DNA of 43,556 nt from Galactobacter caseinivorans (GTDB taxonomy: Bacteria > Actinomycetota > Actinomycetes > Actinomycetales > Micrococcaceae): assembly GCF_003640665.1 (NCBI RefSeq), contig NZ_QQXL01000010.1:1-43556 (forward strand), written 5' to 3'. A model generated the notes under the pieces. The model had not been told where the DNA came from, made no database searches, and saw nothing but the letters and a program-made list of their open reading frames with translations. A program made the position numbers and the translations under genes. Positions 18,891 to 27,467 of this stretch are shown here, piece after piece; the stretch's first letter is position 1; each line of letters begins with the position of its first letter.

Positions 18891-19110
18891 GACCTCATGG
18901 GCAGCCGACGTGCGCAATCCGGGAGACGAGCACGGTGGCCACGATGGGCCCGCGCCGTCAGCCACTTCATCCCCCTGGTCACATCACGCCCTGATCGCCC
19001 GGGTAGCTCAGATAGCCCGGGCAACCACGACGCATAGCTATGGGTACATCAAATGCAGCAACATGTCGTGCCCCTTCCACCCCGCCGGCCACTCACCTGG
19101 GGCCGTCGGA
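18891..19110. other. Gap between the relic and hutR
   Basis: No gene is supported here. The sequence continues the degraded 5' part of the lipoprotein paralogue without a recognisable signal peptide, and includes a CCCGGGTAGCTCAGATAGCCCGGG-like inverted stretch near 18998-19021 just past the hutR stop side. It may serve as a transcription terminator for hutR, though no T-run follows. Confidence 0.3.
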
Positions 19111-19887
19111 TCAGTTCCGGGGGCCAACCCCGTAGAGCCGGGTGGAGAGCACGCGTGCCGCACGCCGAACAGCCTCCACCAACTTTTTCTTGCGCGCCGC
19201 ATCCATGCGGTGGCTCATATACGTCACGGCCATGCCAGCAACGGGCAGTCCGCGGTGATCGTGCACCGGCACAGCAACGGAGGCGAAGTCAGGAGTCACG
19301 TCTCCGTCCTCCTCTGCCCAGCCTCGAAGTCGCGTGCGTTCCAGTTCTGCGCGGAGCTCCCGCGGGCCGCTGACTGGGGAGATTTCCGAACGCGAACTCA
19401 AGGCGCTGCGATCCGGGAATAGTGCGCGCACCTGGACGGCGGTGAGCTCCGCCAGCATGGAGCGACCACTCGCGGTGAGGTGGGCTGGCATCCTCACGCC
19501 CACATCCGTCACGAGCGAGGGCCTGTGCCGCGCGCGCTCCTCCACCACGTAGATGACCTCGCGCCCGTCCAACACGGCAAGGTGGGCACTCTCCTCCAGC
19601 TCATCCACCAGAGCGGAGAGCACCGGCGCCGCCAGCCGGGCCAGCGGGTCCTGTGCCACGTATGCGTTGGAGAGCTCAAAGGCGCTCACGCCCAGGCCAA
19701 AAAGATGCTCCTCTGGTAGGTGCACCACAAAGCCGTTGTCCTCCATCACCTTGAGAAGGTGATAAACCGTAGAGCGTGGCAATTCCAGCTCCCGGGCAAT
19801 GGATGTCGCCGAAACGGGCCTGCGCCGCTCCGAAAGCCAACGGAGAATGCGCAGCGTCTGATCGGCTGCAGGAACCTTGGACGTCAT
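19111..19887 (-). CDS. hutR: HutR, IclR-family regulator of histidine utilisation
   Basis: A 258-residue IclR-type regulator. The N-terminal winged helix runs over residues 5-65 ([20 protein letters not shown], then [20 protein letters not shown]). The C-terminal effector-binding domain includes [21 protein letters not shown] and [20 protein letters not shown]. It is divergent from the amino-acid permease and a palindrome lies eight bases before its ATG, which suggests autoregulation. No ribosome site is visible, so the mRNA may be leaderless. The name rests on context: in corynebacteria an IclR-type HutR controls hut genes through a similar palindrome, and matching sites precede hutU and, in variant form, hutG. 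Activator or repressor mode cannot be read from the sequence. Confidence 0.85.
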   Translation of the reverse strand: MTSKVPAADQTLRILRWLSERRRPVSATSIARELELPRSTVYHLLKVMEDNGFVVHLPEEHLFGLGVSAFELSNAYVAQDPLARLAAPVLSALVDELEESAHLAVLDGREVIYVVEERARHRPSLVTDVGVRMPAHLTASGRSMLAELTAVQVRALFPDRSALSSRSEISPVSGPRELRAELERTRLRGWAEEDGDVTPDFASVAVPVHDHRGLPVAGMAVTYMSHRMDAARKKKLVEAVRRAARVLSTRLYGVGPRN

Positions 19888-19894
19888 GAGAGGA

Positions 19895-19910
19895 TTCTGG
19901 CATTCCAGAC
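19895..19910. promoter_or_regulatory. Candidate HutR operator between hutR and the permease
   Basis: TTCTGGCATTCCAGAC contains the inverted repeat TCTGG-CATT-CCAGA. It lies eight bases from the hutR start and 61 bases before the permease start, so one site could control both divergent genes. It is the closest of the three to the corynebacterial HutR motif. Confidence 0.75.
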
Positions 19911-19971
19911 TGCTCCGCTGGCAATTGCCTCGCTGACCACCCGCTCACGGCATCTAGAAGGACACCTCGAG

Positions 19972-21432
19972 ATGAGCCCCGCATTTTCCAGCGCGCCCGG
20001 CCCAACCCCCGGCCCTGGTTCGGCTTCCACAACACACCAGCCCAACGGCGAGCTCAAGCGTGGGCTGAGCATGCGCCACATCCAATTCATTGCCCTTGGC
20101 TCCGCGATCGGCACTGGCCTCTTCTACGGCTCCTCCGCCGCGATTCAGTCCGCCGGGCCGGTGGTGCTGATCGCGTACATCATTGCCGGCGCGGCGGTCT
20201 TTATGGTGATGCGGGCCCTGGGTGAGATGGCCGTGCGCCACCCGGTGCCGGGCTCCTTTGGACAGTACGCCGCCCGCTACCTTGGCCCCTTCGCGGGCTT
20301 CCTCACGGGCTGGACCTTTGTCTTCGAGATGATTGTGGTGGCCCTGGCGGACGTCACCGCCTTTGCCGTCTACATGGGCTTCTGGTTCCCGGACACACCC
20401 CGGTGGATCTGGGTGGTGGCCGTGATCCTCTTCATCGCCGCCATCAACACGCGCAACGTCAAGGTCTTTGGTGAGCTTGAGTTCTGGTTCTCCCTGATCA
20501 AGGTCACCGCGATCATCGCCATGATCGTGGGCGGCATCGTCATCATGGTCCTGGGCATGCAGATCTCCGGCGGCGGCGCCACCGGGCCGCAGAACCTCTG
20601 GAGCCACGGCGGCTTTGCGCCCAAGGGTGCGGAGGGCCTGCTCGCGGCGCTGGCCGTGGTGGTCTTTGCCTTTGGCGGCGTAGAAACGGTGGGCATCACC
20701 GCCGGCGAGGCCACGGACCCCAAGCGGGCCATCCCCCGAGCGGTCAACACCGTCCCCGCCCGCATCCTGGTGTTCTACGTGGCCACGCTGGCCATCGTGA
20801 TGTCCCTGATCCCGTGGAACCAGGTCACCGGCGACGCCAGCCCGTTCGTCCAGATCTTCACGTCCCTTGGCATCCCAGCCGCCGCGGGGCTGCTCAACGT
20901 CATTGTGATTACCGCCGCCATCTCCGCCATCAACGCGGACACCTTTGGCGCGGGCCGCATGCTCTTTGGGCTGGCCCAGCAAAAGCACGCCCCGGCCGTC
21001 TTCTTGAGAGTGTCCCGCGGAGGGGTGCCCTGGATGACCGTGGTCATCATGTGTGCGGCGCTCGGCGTCGGCGCTGTCCTGAACGCGATCATGCCGGAGG
21101 ACGTCTTTGCGGTCATTGCCTCCCTCGCGACCTTCGCCACGGTGTGGGTGTGGCTCATGATCCTGCTCTCCCACGTGGCCATGCGGCGAGAAATTTCCCG
21201 GCACGGCTGGGCTGAATCCGAATTCAAGATGCCCCTCTGGCCGGTCGGCTCCTGGCTGGCCATTGGCTTCATGCTCCTAGTCGTGACGCTCCTGGCCCTC
21301 CACGAAAGCACGCGCGGCTCGCTTCTGGTCGGCGTGGCGTGGCTTGTCATCCTCACAGTCGGCTACTTCACGCTGGTGCACGGGACCGGCCGCGACCGTC
21401 CTGAGCTCCACGACAACACCGCGACCGAGTAA
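19972..21432 (+). CDS. Amino-acid permease (APC family), probably histidine uptake
   Basis: The ATG at 19972 with AGAAGGA upstream gives 486 residues. After a short Pro/Gly-rich cytoplasmic tail comes the family signature [20 protein letters not shown] and TGLFYGSS, then about twelve membrane helices, ending in a charged tail. It belongs to the amino-acid transporter group that includes AnsP, ProY, GabP and HutT-type proteins and is expected to import an amino acid with protons. The substrate is inferred to be histidine from the shared operator with hutR and the neighbouring hut genes, not from the protein sequence itself. Confidence 0.88.
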   Translation: MSPAFSSAPGPTPGPGSASTTHQPNGELKRGLSMRHIQFIALGSAIGTGLFYGSSAAIQSAGPVVLIAYIIAGAAVFMVMRALGEMAVRHPVPGSFGQYAARYLGPFAGFLTGWTFVFEMIVVALADVTAFAVYMGFWFPDTPRWIWVVAVILFIAAINTRNVKVFGELEFWFSLIKVTAIIAMIVGGIVIMVLGMQISGGGATGPQNLWSHGGFAPKGAEGLLAALAVVVFAFGGVETVGITAGEATDPKRAIPRAVNTVPARILVFYVATLAIVMSLIPWNQVTGDASPFVQIFTSLGIPAAAGLLNVIVITAAISAINADTFGAGRMLFGLAQQKHAPAVFLRVSRGGVPWMTVVIMCAALGVGAVLNAIMPEDVFAVIASLATFATVWVWLMILLSHVAMRREISRHGWAESEFKMPLWPVGSWLAIGFMLLVVTLLALHESTRGSLLVGVAWLVILTVGYFTLVHGTGRDRPELHDNTATE

Positions 21433-21448
21433 AACTCACCCAAGGTGA

Positions 21449-21862
21449 TCATCGCCCGGACGTGAGTCCGTTCCAGCGCAACCGTTCCTGATGGCGTCGT
21501 GGGAGCGTGGCCACCACCAGGTCGTAGGAGTCCTCGATCAGTTCTGCTAGGTCCGTGGGGGTCAGGGTTGCCTGCGCGTCCCCGCCGATGCGCACCGTAT
21601 TCCAGTGCTGCTTATTCATGTGATATCCCGGAACAATCTCCGGATACTGGGTCCGCTGGCGGTCCGCATCCGCCGGGTCACACTTGAGATTGAAACGCGT
21701 GGCCCCGCCTGCGTCCTTGCTAGCGGTCAACATCGCGAACATCTTGTCCGGTTGCTGCATCTGGACCCGGATGCGATACACGAGGTGTCCGGGCCCAAAG
21801 GGCTCATCCTCGTAGGCGCCCGGCAGCGCAAGGCAGATCCGCGCCAGCTCCTCGAGTTCCAT
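21449..21862 (-). CDS. MmcQ/YjbR-family protein
   Basis: A 137-residue protein starting at MELEELARICLALPGAYEDEPFG, which is the typical opening of MmcQ/YjbR (CyaY-like fold) proteins. Later features are the MFAMLTASKDAGGATRFNLK strand and GYHMNKQHWNTVRIGGD with the conserved HW. The family is widespread and its function is poorly defined; DNA binding has been suggested for some members. It converges with the permease gene. Confidence 0.88.
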   Translation of the reverse strand: MELEELARICLALPGAYEDEPFGPGHLVYRIRVQMQQPDKMFAMLTASKDAGGATRFNLKCDPADADRQRTQYPEIVPGYHMNKQHWNTVRIGGDAQATLTPTDLAELIEDSYDLVVATLPRRHQERLRWNGLTSGR

Positions 21863-22210
21863 GGGCCCAGAGTACGGGGCCAAACTACCGAGGACCCAGC
21901 CATGGCATACGGATCCGCCGGCCACCCAAGCACCAATCACGGCGCGCCCCGCCTACACCCTCGATGACGAAGTGCCACAGAATCTGCACTACCAAGGCTC
22001 GTGCAGCCTAAACCGAAGTTGTCACCAACTCCTGCACCGACCCCTACCCCCTGTTGGCGCGGCAGCCCCTCGGTCCAAACATGTGCGTCGATTTGCGCCC
22101 TCATTCCTGCTTCAAACGCGACAAGTCGGGCTGGGCTGTAACTAGACCAGAAGAGTGCACAGCCCTCTCTGGACGCGCCTGGCCTCGGACTGGCTTCTAG
22201 GTAACAGCCA
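21863..22210. other. Intergenic region, nothing recognised
   Basis: This stretch should hold the promoter of the MmcQ/YjbR gene. Short open frames across it show no family resemblance and no ribosome sites. Composition shifts toward A+T at the right end, where the AT-rich island begins. Confidence 0.4.
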
Positions 22211-23092
22211 TCACTTTGACCCAGCCAGGTAAGTTCCCCCTTGCTCGTTCGCTAGGACCGCACCCACTGCTCTTCCAACTCCTGGATCCACTTTCCAATT
22301 CAGATCTTGGTCGCGACGTCCATGCACGCAGAAGTGCCTAGTAGCGGCTCGAACTTTGTCCGCCGGGACGGCGTAATCTCGCGGAAATGTAGCGAATCTG
22401 CACCCTACCGTCGCTCGGATCTTAGGGCCGAAGAGGAACCCCCTCCTCCCATGGTCCTTAGGGCTATTTTGCAAGACCCACCAGTCGTCTGTTAAATAGA
22501 CGCCCTGATGATAAAATAAGCCATTCCCGACAATAAACGAATTTTCTCCTGTCGGCATTACCGCCAACACAGAATGACCATATTTGATCGCGAATGATTG
22601 TCGTTTATTCTCTTCTAGAATCATTTCGACTTCGTCGATAACTTTCGCCAGAACACCGTCTGCAATGTCTAACACACTAAATGGCCCCGCGGACTCTGGT
22701 CCCACTTTCCTGATGCGGTATGCCATCCCAGCCTCACTTCCAATGAGGAAAGCTGATATTAGACTCCCTCCTTGATTCGGAAAGAAGTCTTGTACGGAAA
22801 TTGTTCCGAATATCACGACTAGAGCCGACAGGATTGATAATCGCATGGCGAGCGGTTGGTTGAATCTAAAGAAGAGGAACCAAAATAGAGCGGTAAGCGT
22901 AAGAAATGTACTTAAACTTAATGCCGCGTCGATGGCGCGCCCTGACCAGCTGGACGATTTGCTTATAACTACAAAAACTTGAAAGACCATAAATGACAGT
23001 GTGACGCATATATAGAAAACATGGCCAAAGTCAAACGTGTCTCGTTCTTTATTGCTCCATTTTCTCAATCGTTTTCTCCGCTCAGCGGCCAC
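22211..23092 (-). CDS. AT-rich orphan membrane protein
   Basis: I do not recognise this 293-residue protein. It starts with GTG (MAAERRKRLRKWSNKERD) inside the end of the upstream fragment, or possibly at a TTG eight codons later. Three or four membrane helices occupy about residues 22-125 (YICVTLSFMVFQVFVVI, LSTFLTLTALFWFLFF, LSILSALVVIFGTISV). A soluble domain follows with EVEMILEENKRQSFAIKYGH and NGLFYHQGVYLTDDWWVLQN. Codon use is clearly AT-richer than the genome around it. Lying directly after a toxin-like C-terminus in an Rhs-remnant region, it could be the immunity partner of that toxin, but this is only positional inference. Confidence 0.6.
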   Translation of the reverse strand: MAAERRKRLRKWSNKERDTFDFGHVFYICVTLSFMVFQVFVVISKSSSWSGRAIDAALSLSTFLTLTALFWFLFFRFNQPLAMRLSILSALVVIFGTISVQDFFPNQGGSLISAFLIGSEAGMAYRIRKVGPESAGPFSVLDIADGVLAKVIDEVEMILEENKRQSFAIKYGHSVLAVMPTGENSFIVGNGLFYHQGVYLTDDWWVLQNSPKDHGRRGFLFGPKIRATVGCRFATFPRDYAVPADKVRAATRHFCVHGRRDQDLNWKVDPGVGRAVGAVLANEQGGTYLAGSK

Positions 23093-23448
23093 GCGTCAAT
23101 GGCATAGTCAATGGCATAATTGGTACCGACCGCCGTCGCCCCCGTATTAAGGAATGACATTACGTCCGAACTCAGGTATTTGCCGACTTCTAATCTTTGA
23201 GACGCCAGGGGCGTCGTCGACGCCCCACTAGTTGGCGTGCCGAACTTAGGTATCGATGAAATACCGGTGCTTGCAACGCCAGCGATTGTCGACCGCGTCA
23301 ATAGATCATTCCAATCAGTTTCTGTGTCATTTAGGTGGCCCGTCGCAAGCCCCCACCAATCCCCGCACTTGTGCTCGCCACCACCCACGGTTCCTGGGGC
23401 GAGTCCACACCAGGTGAATGATTCTCCTTTTTGAACGACTTCCCGCAT
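23065..23448 (-). pseudogene. C-terminal fragment of a polymorphic-toxin-like protein
   Basis: A 127-residue frame that begins right after an in-frame TAG. Upstream of that stop the same frame reads AGSNGVAGAAGGSVD, resembling the Gly/Ala-rich linker of large secreted toxins, so the stop probably truncated a longer protein. The fragment contains FTWCGLAPGTVGGGEHKCGDW and a Ser/Thr/Gly-rich end. No ribosome site precedes its ATG. It overlaps the start of the orphan membrane protein by 28 bases, a typical effector-immunity spacing. The identification as a toxin remnant rests on context and composition. Confidence 0.45.
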
Positions 23449-24298
23449 CTAGTCTACCGAGCCACCAGCAGCGCCGGCGACTCCGTTAGAACCAGCATGA
23501 ACAGCCAGATTCCTTCCAAACTGTGTTTAAAGTCTTTTGGCTTCAGATTCTGCCAAACACTGTTCTCCGCGACGAATAAGTCTACGCATGATGCGTATCA
23601 CCACTGGCCCTGTTGGGTTTGCAGCATAGCCTCCTTAGCGGCTGCCTTTCCTGCTACCGCCTATTCCCAATTCTGGGATAAGCCGTTCCGAGCGGATGCG
23701 CCGTAGGCTCTGAGGTCTTTCTCGGGCAGTGTGCTAGACCATCGGGGTCGGTGAAGGCTAACGGGTTGTTGCCTGCGTAGGCGTAGGGGTTCCCGTCCCA
23801 GCCTGAGCCCACCACCGCCGCGTATCCACCACACCGCGAAGGAGCAGCCCATACCCGGCCGAAAGCGAGGGCCCCCAGCGGCGTCGAGCGCTTGCCTTGA
23901 CTGTGGCGGATCCTGCACGCCCATCAGGTCCCCGGCCACCGACCACTCCCACACATACGCGGCCGGGGCAGCGGAAGCGGAAGCGGAAGCGGCCCAGAGA
24001 AGAGCTCAAGCGCGGCAAGGAAGGCATCTGCACACGCACCATGCACCCACAGATCCCGGTGCGGACTGTTGGCGCTGTCATAGGTGCACGCCCCGTCCGC
24101 ACCCTCGTGGTCCCCCAGCACAGGGACGTGCATTTTCCGCACGTGCTCGCATGCGCGTTTGGTCGCGACGGTGTCCCCGCCAGCGCGCCGGGGTGCAGGG
24201 CCTGGACCAGCAAGGCGCGGATCCCGGCGGCGATCGGTGGCGTGCAGGCTGGAGCGTAGGCGGGTGAGCGGGTCCCAGGCCATGAGTGGGTTGGCCGA
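23449..24298 (-). pseudogene. Frameshifted remnants of an Rhs-type protein
   Basis: Recognisable Rhs core pieces are scattered in different frames. AYVWEWSVAGDLMGVQDP lies near 23908-23966. GWDGNPYAYAGNNPLAFTDP then DG, the classic Rhs repeat-associated core end, lies near 23730-23816; the two are out of frame with each other. A third frame (near 24020-24200) reads MHVPVLGDHEGADGACTYDS, which I cannot place. The interval 23449-23690 is AT-rich and shows no clear coding match. No insertion-sequence ends were found. The region is best read as the decayed tail of an Rhs/polymorphic toxin gene. Confidence 0.65.
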
Positions 24299-24619
24299 TC
24301 AGTCGATCGTCAGCTCGCCCATCAGGTCCCAGCCCTGGCCCTCCACCGTCCGCGAGACGATGCGGGGCGTGCGCGCCAGCAGCGGGCGCATGCTCTCCAG
24401 GCCGTCCTTAAAATGCTGTGAGTTCACGTGGTCGGCGGCCGCATCGTCTGCAAAGGCCTCCACGAGCACAAATTCGTGGGGGTCCTCCACGGATCGTGAC
24501 CACTCAAAGAAGATGTTGCCGGGCTCGGCGCGCGTGGCCTCGGTGAAGGCTGCCGTCGCGTCGATGAAGTTCTCCGCGGATTCTGGCTTGACCTGGTATT
24601 TCACAACAATGAAGATCAT
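24299..24619 (-). CDS. Antibiotic-biosynthesis-monooxygenase (ABM) domain protein
   Basis: A 106-residue one-domain protein: MIFIVVKYQVKPESAENFID at the start, EPGNIFFEWSRSVEDPHEFV in the middle and ADHVNSQHFKDGLESMRPLL near the end. This is the ferredoxin-like ABM fold found in YgiN-type quinol monooxygenases and related small enzymes or heme-degrading proteins. The specific substrate is not evident. It lies just downstream of the signal-peptidase gene on the same strand with a nine-base gap and may be co-transcribed. Confidence 0.85.
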   Translation of the reverse strand: MIFIVVKYQVKPESAENFIDATAAFTEATRAEPGNIFFEWSRSVEDPHEFVLVEAFADDAAADHVNSQHFKDGLESMRPLLARTPRIVSRTVEGQGWDLMGELTID

Positions 24620-24628
24620 GCACCCAGC

Positions 24629-25261
24629 TTAGGGACTTTTGCGTGGCCGGGCATCCTCGGCGTGCCTGCCCCGGCCTTGGCCCCGGCGGCGGTCGCGCGC
24701 AGCGCTCACGAACATCCACGCCGCGTAGGCGAACAACGCCCCCACCGCGACCGGCACCACCACAGCGCGCCACGGCCCGGTGACATACGTGGCAACCCAC
24801 CCGATCCACGGCAGCGCGTACCACAGCTTGCCGCGCACCTGGACGGGCTGCACCGGCGCCGGATCCGCCACCGGGTTGTGATCACCCTGCGTGATGAAGA
24901 GCAGCTTGCCGTCCGCCGCGCGCAGCTGCTGCGTGATGCGGTGGGTCACCACCGCGGCCTCGCCACTGCGCAGTTGATACGTCACGACGTCGCCCGGGGC
25001 CAGTTCCTCCGGCGGCGTTGGCCGGATCACGACCATGGTGCCCGGCGGGTAGGCGGGCTCCATGGACCCGGTCTGAATGGTCAGAGCGGTGGAGCCGGTC
25101 ACGGCAGGAATCACGATGGCCGCGGCTCCCACCACCACCGCGAGGCAGAGCACTGCCAGCACGACGCCGGTGGCCAGGACCCGCAACGCCGTTGCCACCG
25201 GGCCGCGGCGCGGGGACGGAGGGGTGACGGCGCCGCTTTCGGGGCCGGAAGCCGCGCTCAT
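24629..25261 (-). CDS. SipW-like signal peptidase I (S26B type)
   Basis: The ATG at 25261 overlaps the stop of the upstream gene (ATGA), giving 210 residues. A first membrane helix (about 27-52) leads to the catalytic serine S66 in TIQTGSMEPAYPPGTM. H107 in VVTHRI occupies the place of the general base, as in ER/archaeal/SipW-type (S26B) signal peptidases rather than the Ser-Lys bacterial LepB type. The conserved GDHNPVADP follows, and a second helix lies near the C-terminus before a basic tail. By family knowledge such enzymes process dedicated exported proteins such as TasA/CalY-like fibre subunits. Its coupling to four exported-protein genes fits that role. Confidence 0.92.
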   Translation of the reverse strand: MSAASGPESGAVTPPSPRRGPVATALRVLATGVVLAVLCLAVVVGAAAIVIPAVTGSTALTIQTGSMEPAYPPGTMVVIRPTPPEELAPGDVVTYQLRSGEAAVVTHRITQQLRAADGKLLFITQGDHNPVADPAPVQPVQVRGKLWYALPWIGWVATYVTGPWRAVVVPVAVGALFAYAAWMFVSAARDRRRGQGRGRHAEDARPRKSP

Positions 25262-26043
25262 GCGTGCTCCCCGCGGCGGCGCCGGGCCGCGAGCAACAGG
25301 CCCACAGCGCTCAGTCCGCCGCCCAGCAGGACCCACCCCGCGACGTCGGCTCCGGTGTTGACCAGAGAGCCACCCGGCTGCCCCGAGGCGACCGCCGTCG
25401 GGGTGCCGCCGGACGGGTCCCAGGGAATGATGGCTGCGCCGCAAGGCGGCGTCTTGTCTTGCGCTGCCGCCGCATCCAGCGCCGCGGCGCGGACCTGGAA
25501 ACCCATCGACTTGCGCGCGCCGTCGCGACCATCCCGCGCGCCAAGGGTCCGATCGATGGCGATCGAGGCGTCAAAACGCAGGGTCTGACCCGGCTTGATG
25601 GTGAGCGACGGCGAGACGACGGCGCAGGTGCCCTTGACCAGGGGATCGCCAAGTGACGTGTTGACGCTGCGTCCATCGACGTTGATGCTCAGCCGGGTGG
25701 CGCCGGCCAAGGCGGCCGAGTCGGTCCAGCCATCGGTGAGCTCCAGGCGAAGCTTGCCCACCTGCGCTGAGCCGTTGCGAATCCACACGCGGTCCGTGCC
25801 GGAATCGCCTGGGACCACCCGGCCCAGACCGGAAAAGAGCTCCGTGCCGATGGCGCGCTGAAAGTTCTTTCCGTCCTCTGAGACCTCCAGGCCCTTGCCC
25901 GGGGTGGCCTGCGCCGCCGGGGCGCCGCCGAGCGCAATGACGGCGCCCATGGCTGCGGTCAGCACGCAGGTCCACACCAACCGGGCGGGCCAGCGGCTGT
26001 GACGGCGGGGCTGACGGCGGGGCTGGCTGTGGGGGCGGGGCAT
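25258..26043 (-). CDS. Exported surface protein with sorting-signal-like C-terminus
   Basis: A 261-residue protein. It has an Arg-rich N-region and a signal peptide ending near PAAQATPGKG (about residue 47), a beta-rich body (LRLELTDGWTD, SLTIKPGQTLRFDASI) and a C-terminal region GSLVNTGADVAGWVLLGGGL, about 20 hydrophobic residues and RRRRGEHA. The last part resembles a sortase signal, with LVNTG in place of LPxTG, or a simple membrane anchor. It could fix the fibre or complex to the envelope. The start overlaps the previous gene by one base (TGATG) and the end overlaps the signal peptidase gene. Confidence 0.75.
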   Translation of the reverse strand: MPRPHSQPRRQPRRHSRWPARLVWTCVLTAAMGAVIALGGAPAAQATPGKGLEVSEDGKNFQRAIGTELFSGLGRVVPGDSGTDRVWIRNGSAQVGKLRLELTDGWTDSAALAGATRLSINVDGRSVNTSLGDPLVKGTCAVVSPSLTIKPGQTLRFDASIAIDRTLGARDGRDGARKSMGFQVRAAALDAAAAQDKTPPCGAAIIPWDPSGGTPTAVASGQPGGSLVNTGADVAGWVLLGGGLSAVGLLLAARRRRGEHA

Positions 26044-27467
26044 CAGCCGTCCCCCGAGACCATGCTCAACGGGCCGCCGAGGAGGCCGGACCGGTTGATC
26101 ACGAAGGTGAATGCGACGTCCTCTGCGGCGGGGCTGGTCCCCGTGGTCATGACGATGCGCATGTTGATATCGCCCACAGTGACGAGGTAGGAGCCACTGC
26201 GCAGAGTGAAGCTGGCCGTGCCCGGGCCGGGGTGCAGCGTCTCCGTTGTGGTCCAGCCCAAGATGGCTTGGTGCTGCACCACCAAGGGGGTGGTGATGTT
26301 CTTGATGGGGAGGGTGAGATCCAGACTGTTACCGACCTTGGTCGCGGTGAGCTTGAGCCGGTTGAGGAAGATCTTGGTCCCGGCCGCCGTGCAGTCCACA
26401 GTGTTACCGACGTTCAGGGAGCCGAGCTGCACGCACTTCCCGGTTGAAGCCGACACGAGCTGGTAGGTGCCACCGGTGGCCTTCTGCACCATCCAGTGCT
26501 GCGTCCCCGCCGCGCTTGCCGTCTGGATATTCATGGCCCCGGCGGCGCTCACGTCAAGATTGCGACCGTGCGCATGCATGGGACGAAGCGTGACCGTCTG
26601 GGGGCTGGAACCTGAGACCGGGCGGATTTGCCACGCCTGATTATCATTTTGCGAGCAGTTATAGGAGAGCGCGGCGGTCCCGTTGCCGGTCGCAGACCCG
26701 GCAACATCGAGGCACTGTCCACTGCCGGCCTCGTTCACGGACCGGGTGGAGAGTGTGAACCAATCAGAGACGCCCACCGGGCGGTAGTCGTTCGCCGCGG
26801 GAAAGATGTCCGCGGTCCTTTGCGTCGCGGTGGGGCTCGTGTCCGTCGCAACCCAACCAGCGACGTCGAGCTTGGCCGTCAGCGTTGCCTCAGCCGTCAG
26901 CGTTCCTTGAGTGCTCGCGAGCGTGGAGCGGTCGGCCACGGCCGTGCGCACACAGAACTTTTGGCTCGCGTTGGCGGCCAGAGTTCCCGGAAGATTCAGG
27001 CTCAGTGCGGACCAGTTGGCCGACACGGCGCCGGCGCCGGGCTGCGTAGTCGGCTCACACACAGTGGCCGCAGCCACCGGCCAGATGACCAGCGGGAGCT
27101 TGGTCGCCAGGCCGCCCGGAGCGGAAATGGAGAGAGAGGCGGTGCCGGCCGCGGTGCTCTCATTCTTGATGGTGAAGGAGCCCGTCTTGCTGAGCGAGGA
27201 GTGCGTGTTGATGAAGTCACTGCCGAAGATCGCGGGGAAATTACTCTGCGTGATCTTCACGACGGGCGTGGTGACCTGCGCCGTCGCGTTGGCGGACGCG
27301 GACCAATACGCCCATGCCGTGCCGCCCCCAAAGACCGCCGAGCCCAGCAACAACCCCACAACTAGTCCGGTCAGGCTGCGGCGGCGCCTGCCCAAGGTAC
27401 GGCGGCTCAGGGCGCGGCGTCCCCAAGAACCGGGGCTCTGACGGGGGGTTGGGGAAGGCATGCTCAC
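26043..27467 (-). CDS. SipW-type exported protein with ricin-type lectin domain
   Basis: A 474-residue protein. After a highly basic N-region (RRTLGRRRRS) and a hydrophobic segment (about 33-50) comes GTAWAYWSASANATAQV, the SipW-dependent signal pattern with a tyrosine-tryptophan-serine after the cleavage region. A TasA/CalY-like beta domain occupies about 60-215. A ricin-type beta-trefoil follows at about 235-355, with QCLDVAGSATGNG, NCSQNDNQAWQIRP, GRNLDVS and GKCVQLG repeats. A last beta domain ends the protein. The lectin part predicts carbohydrate binding at the cell surface. The gene is coupled on both sides (ATGA with the upstream gene, TGATG with the next). Confidence 0.85.
   Translation of the reverse strand: MSMPSPTPRQSPGSWGRRALSRRTLGRRRRSLTGLVVGLLLGSAVFGGGTAWAYWSASANATAQVTTPVVKITQSNFPAIFGSDFINTHSSLSKTGSFTIKNESTAAGTASLSISAPGGLATKLPLVIWPVAAATVCEPTTQPGAGAVSANWSALSLNLPGTLAANASQKFCVRTAVADRSTLASTQGTLTAEATLTAKLDVAGWVATDTSPTATQRTADIFPAANDYRPVGVSDWFTLSTRSVNEAGSGQCLDVAGSATGNGTAALSYNCSQNDNQAWQIRPVSGSSPQTVTLRPMHAHGRNLDVSAAGAMNIQTASAAGTQHWMVQKATGGTYQLVSASTGKCVQLGSLNVGNTVDCTAAGTKIFLNRLKLTATKVGNSLDLTLPIKNITTPLVVQHQAILGWTTTETLHPGPGTASFTLRSGSYLVTVGDINMRIVMTTGTSPAAEDVAFTFVINRSGLLGGPLSMVSGDG

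Noticed and set aside
19954-21204. 416-codon minus-strand frame opposite the permease
   Set aside because: Asp/His/Gly-rich complement of a membrane-protein gene; no family resemblance.
23065-23448. Independent small secreted protein
   Set aside because: It begins right after an in-frame stop inside a coding-like frame, lacks a ribosome site and signal peptide, and is better read as a toxin fragment.
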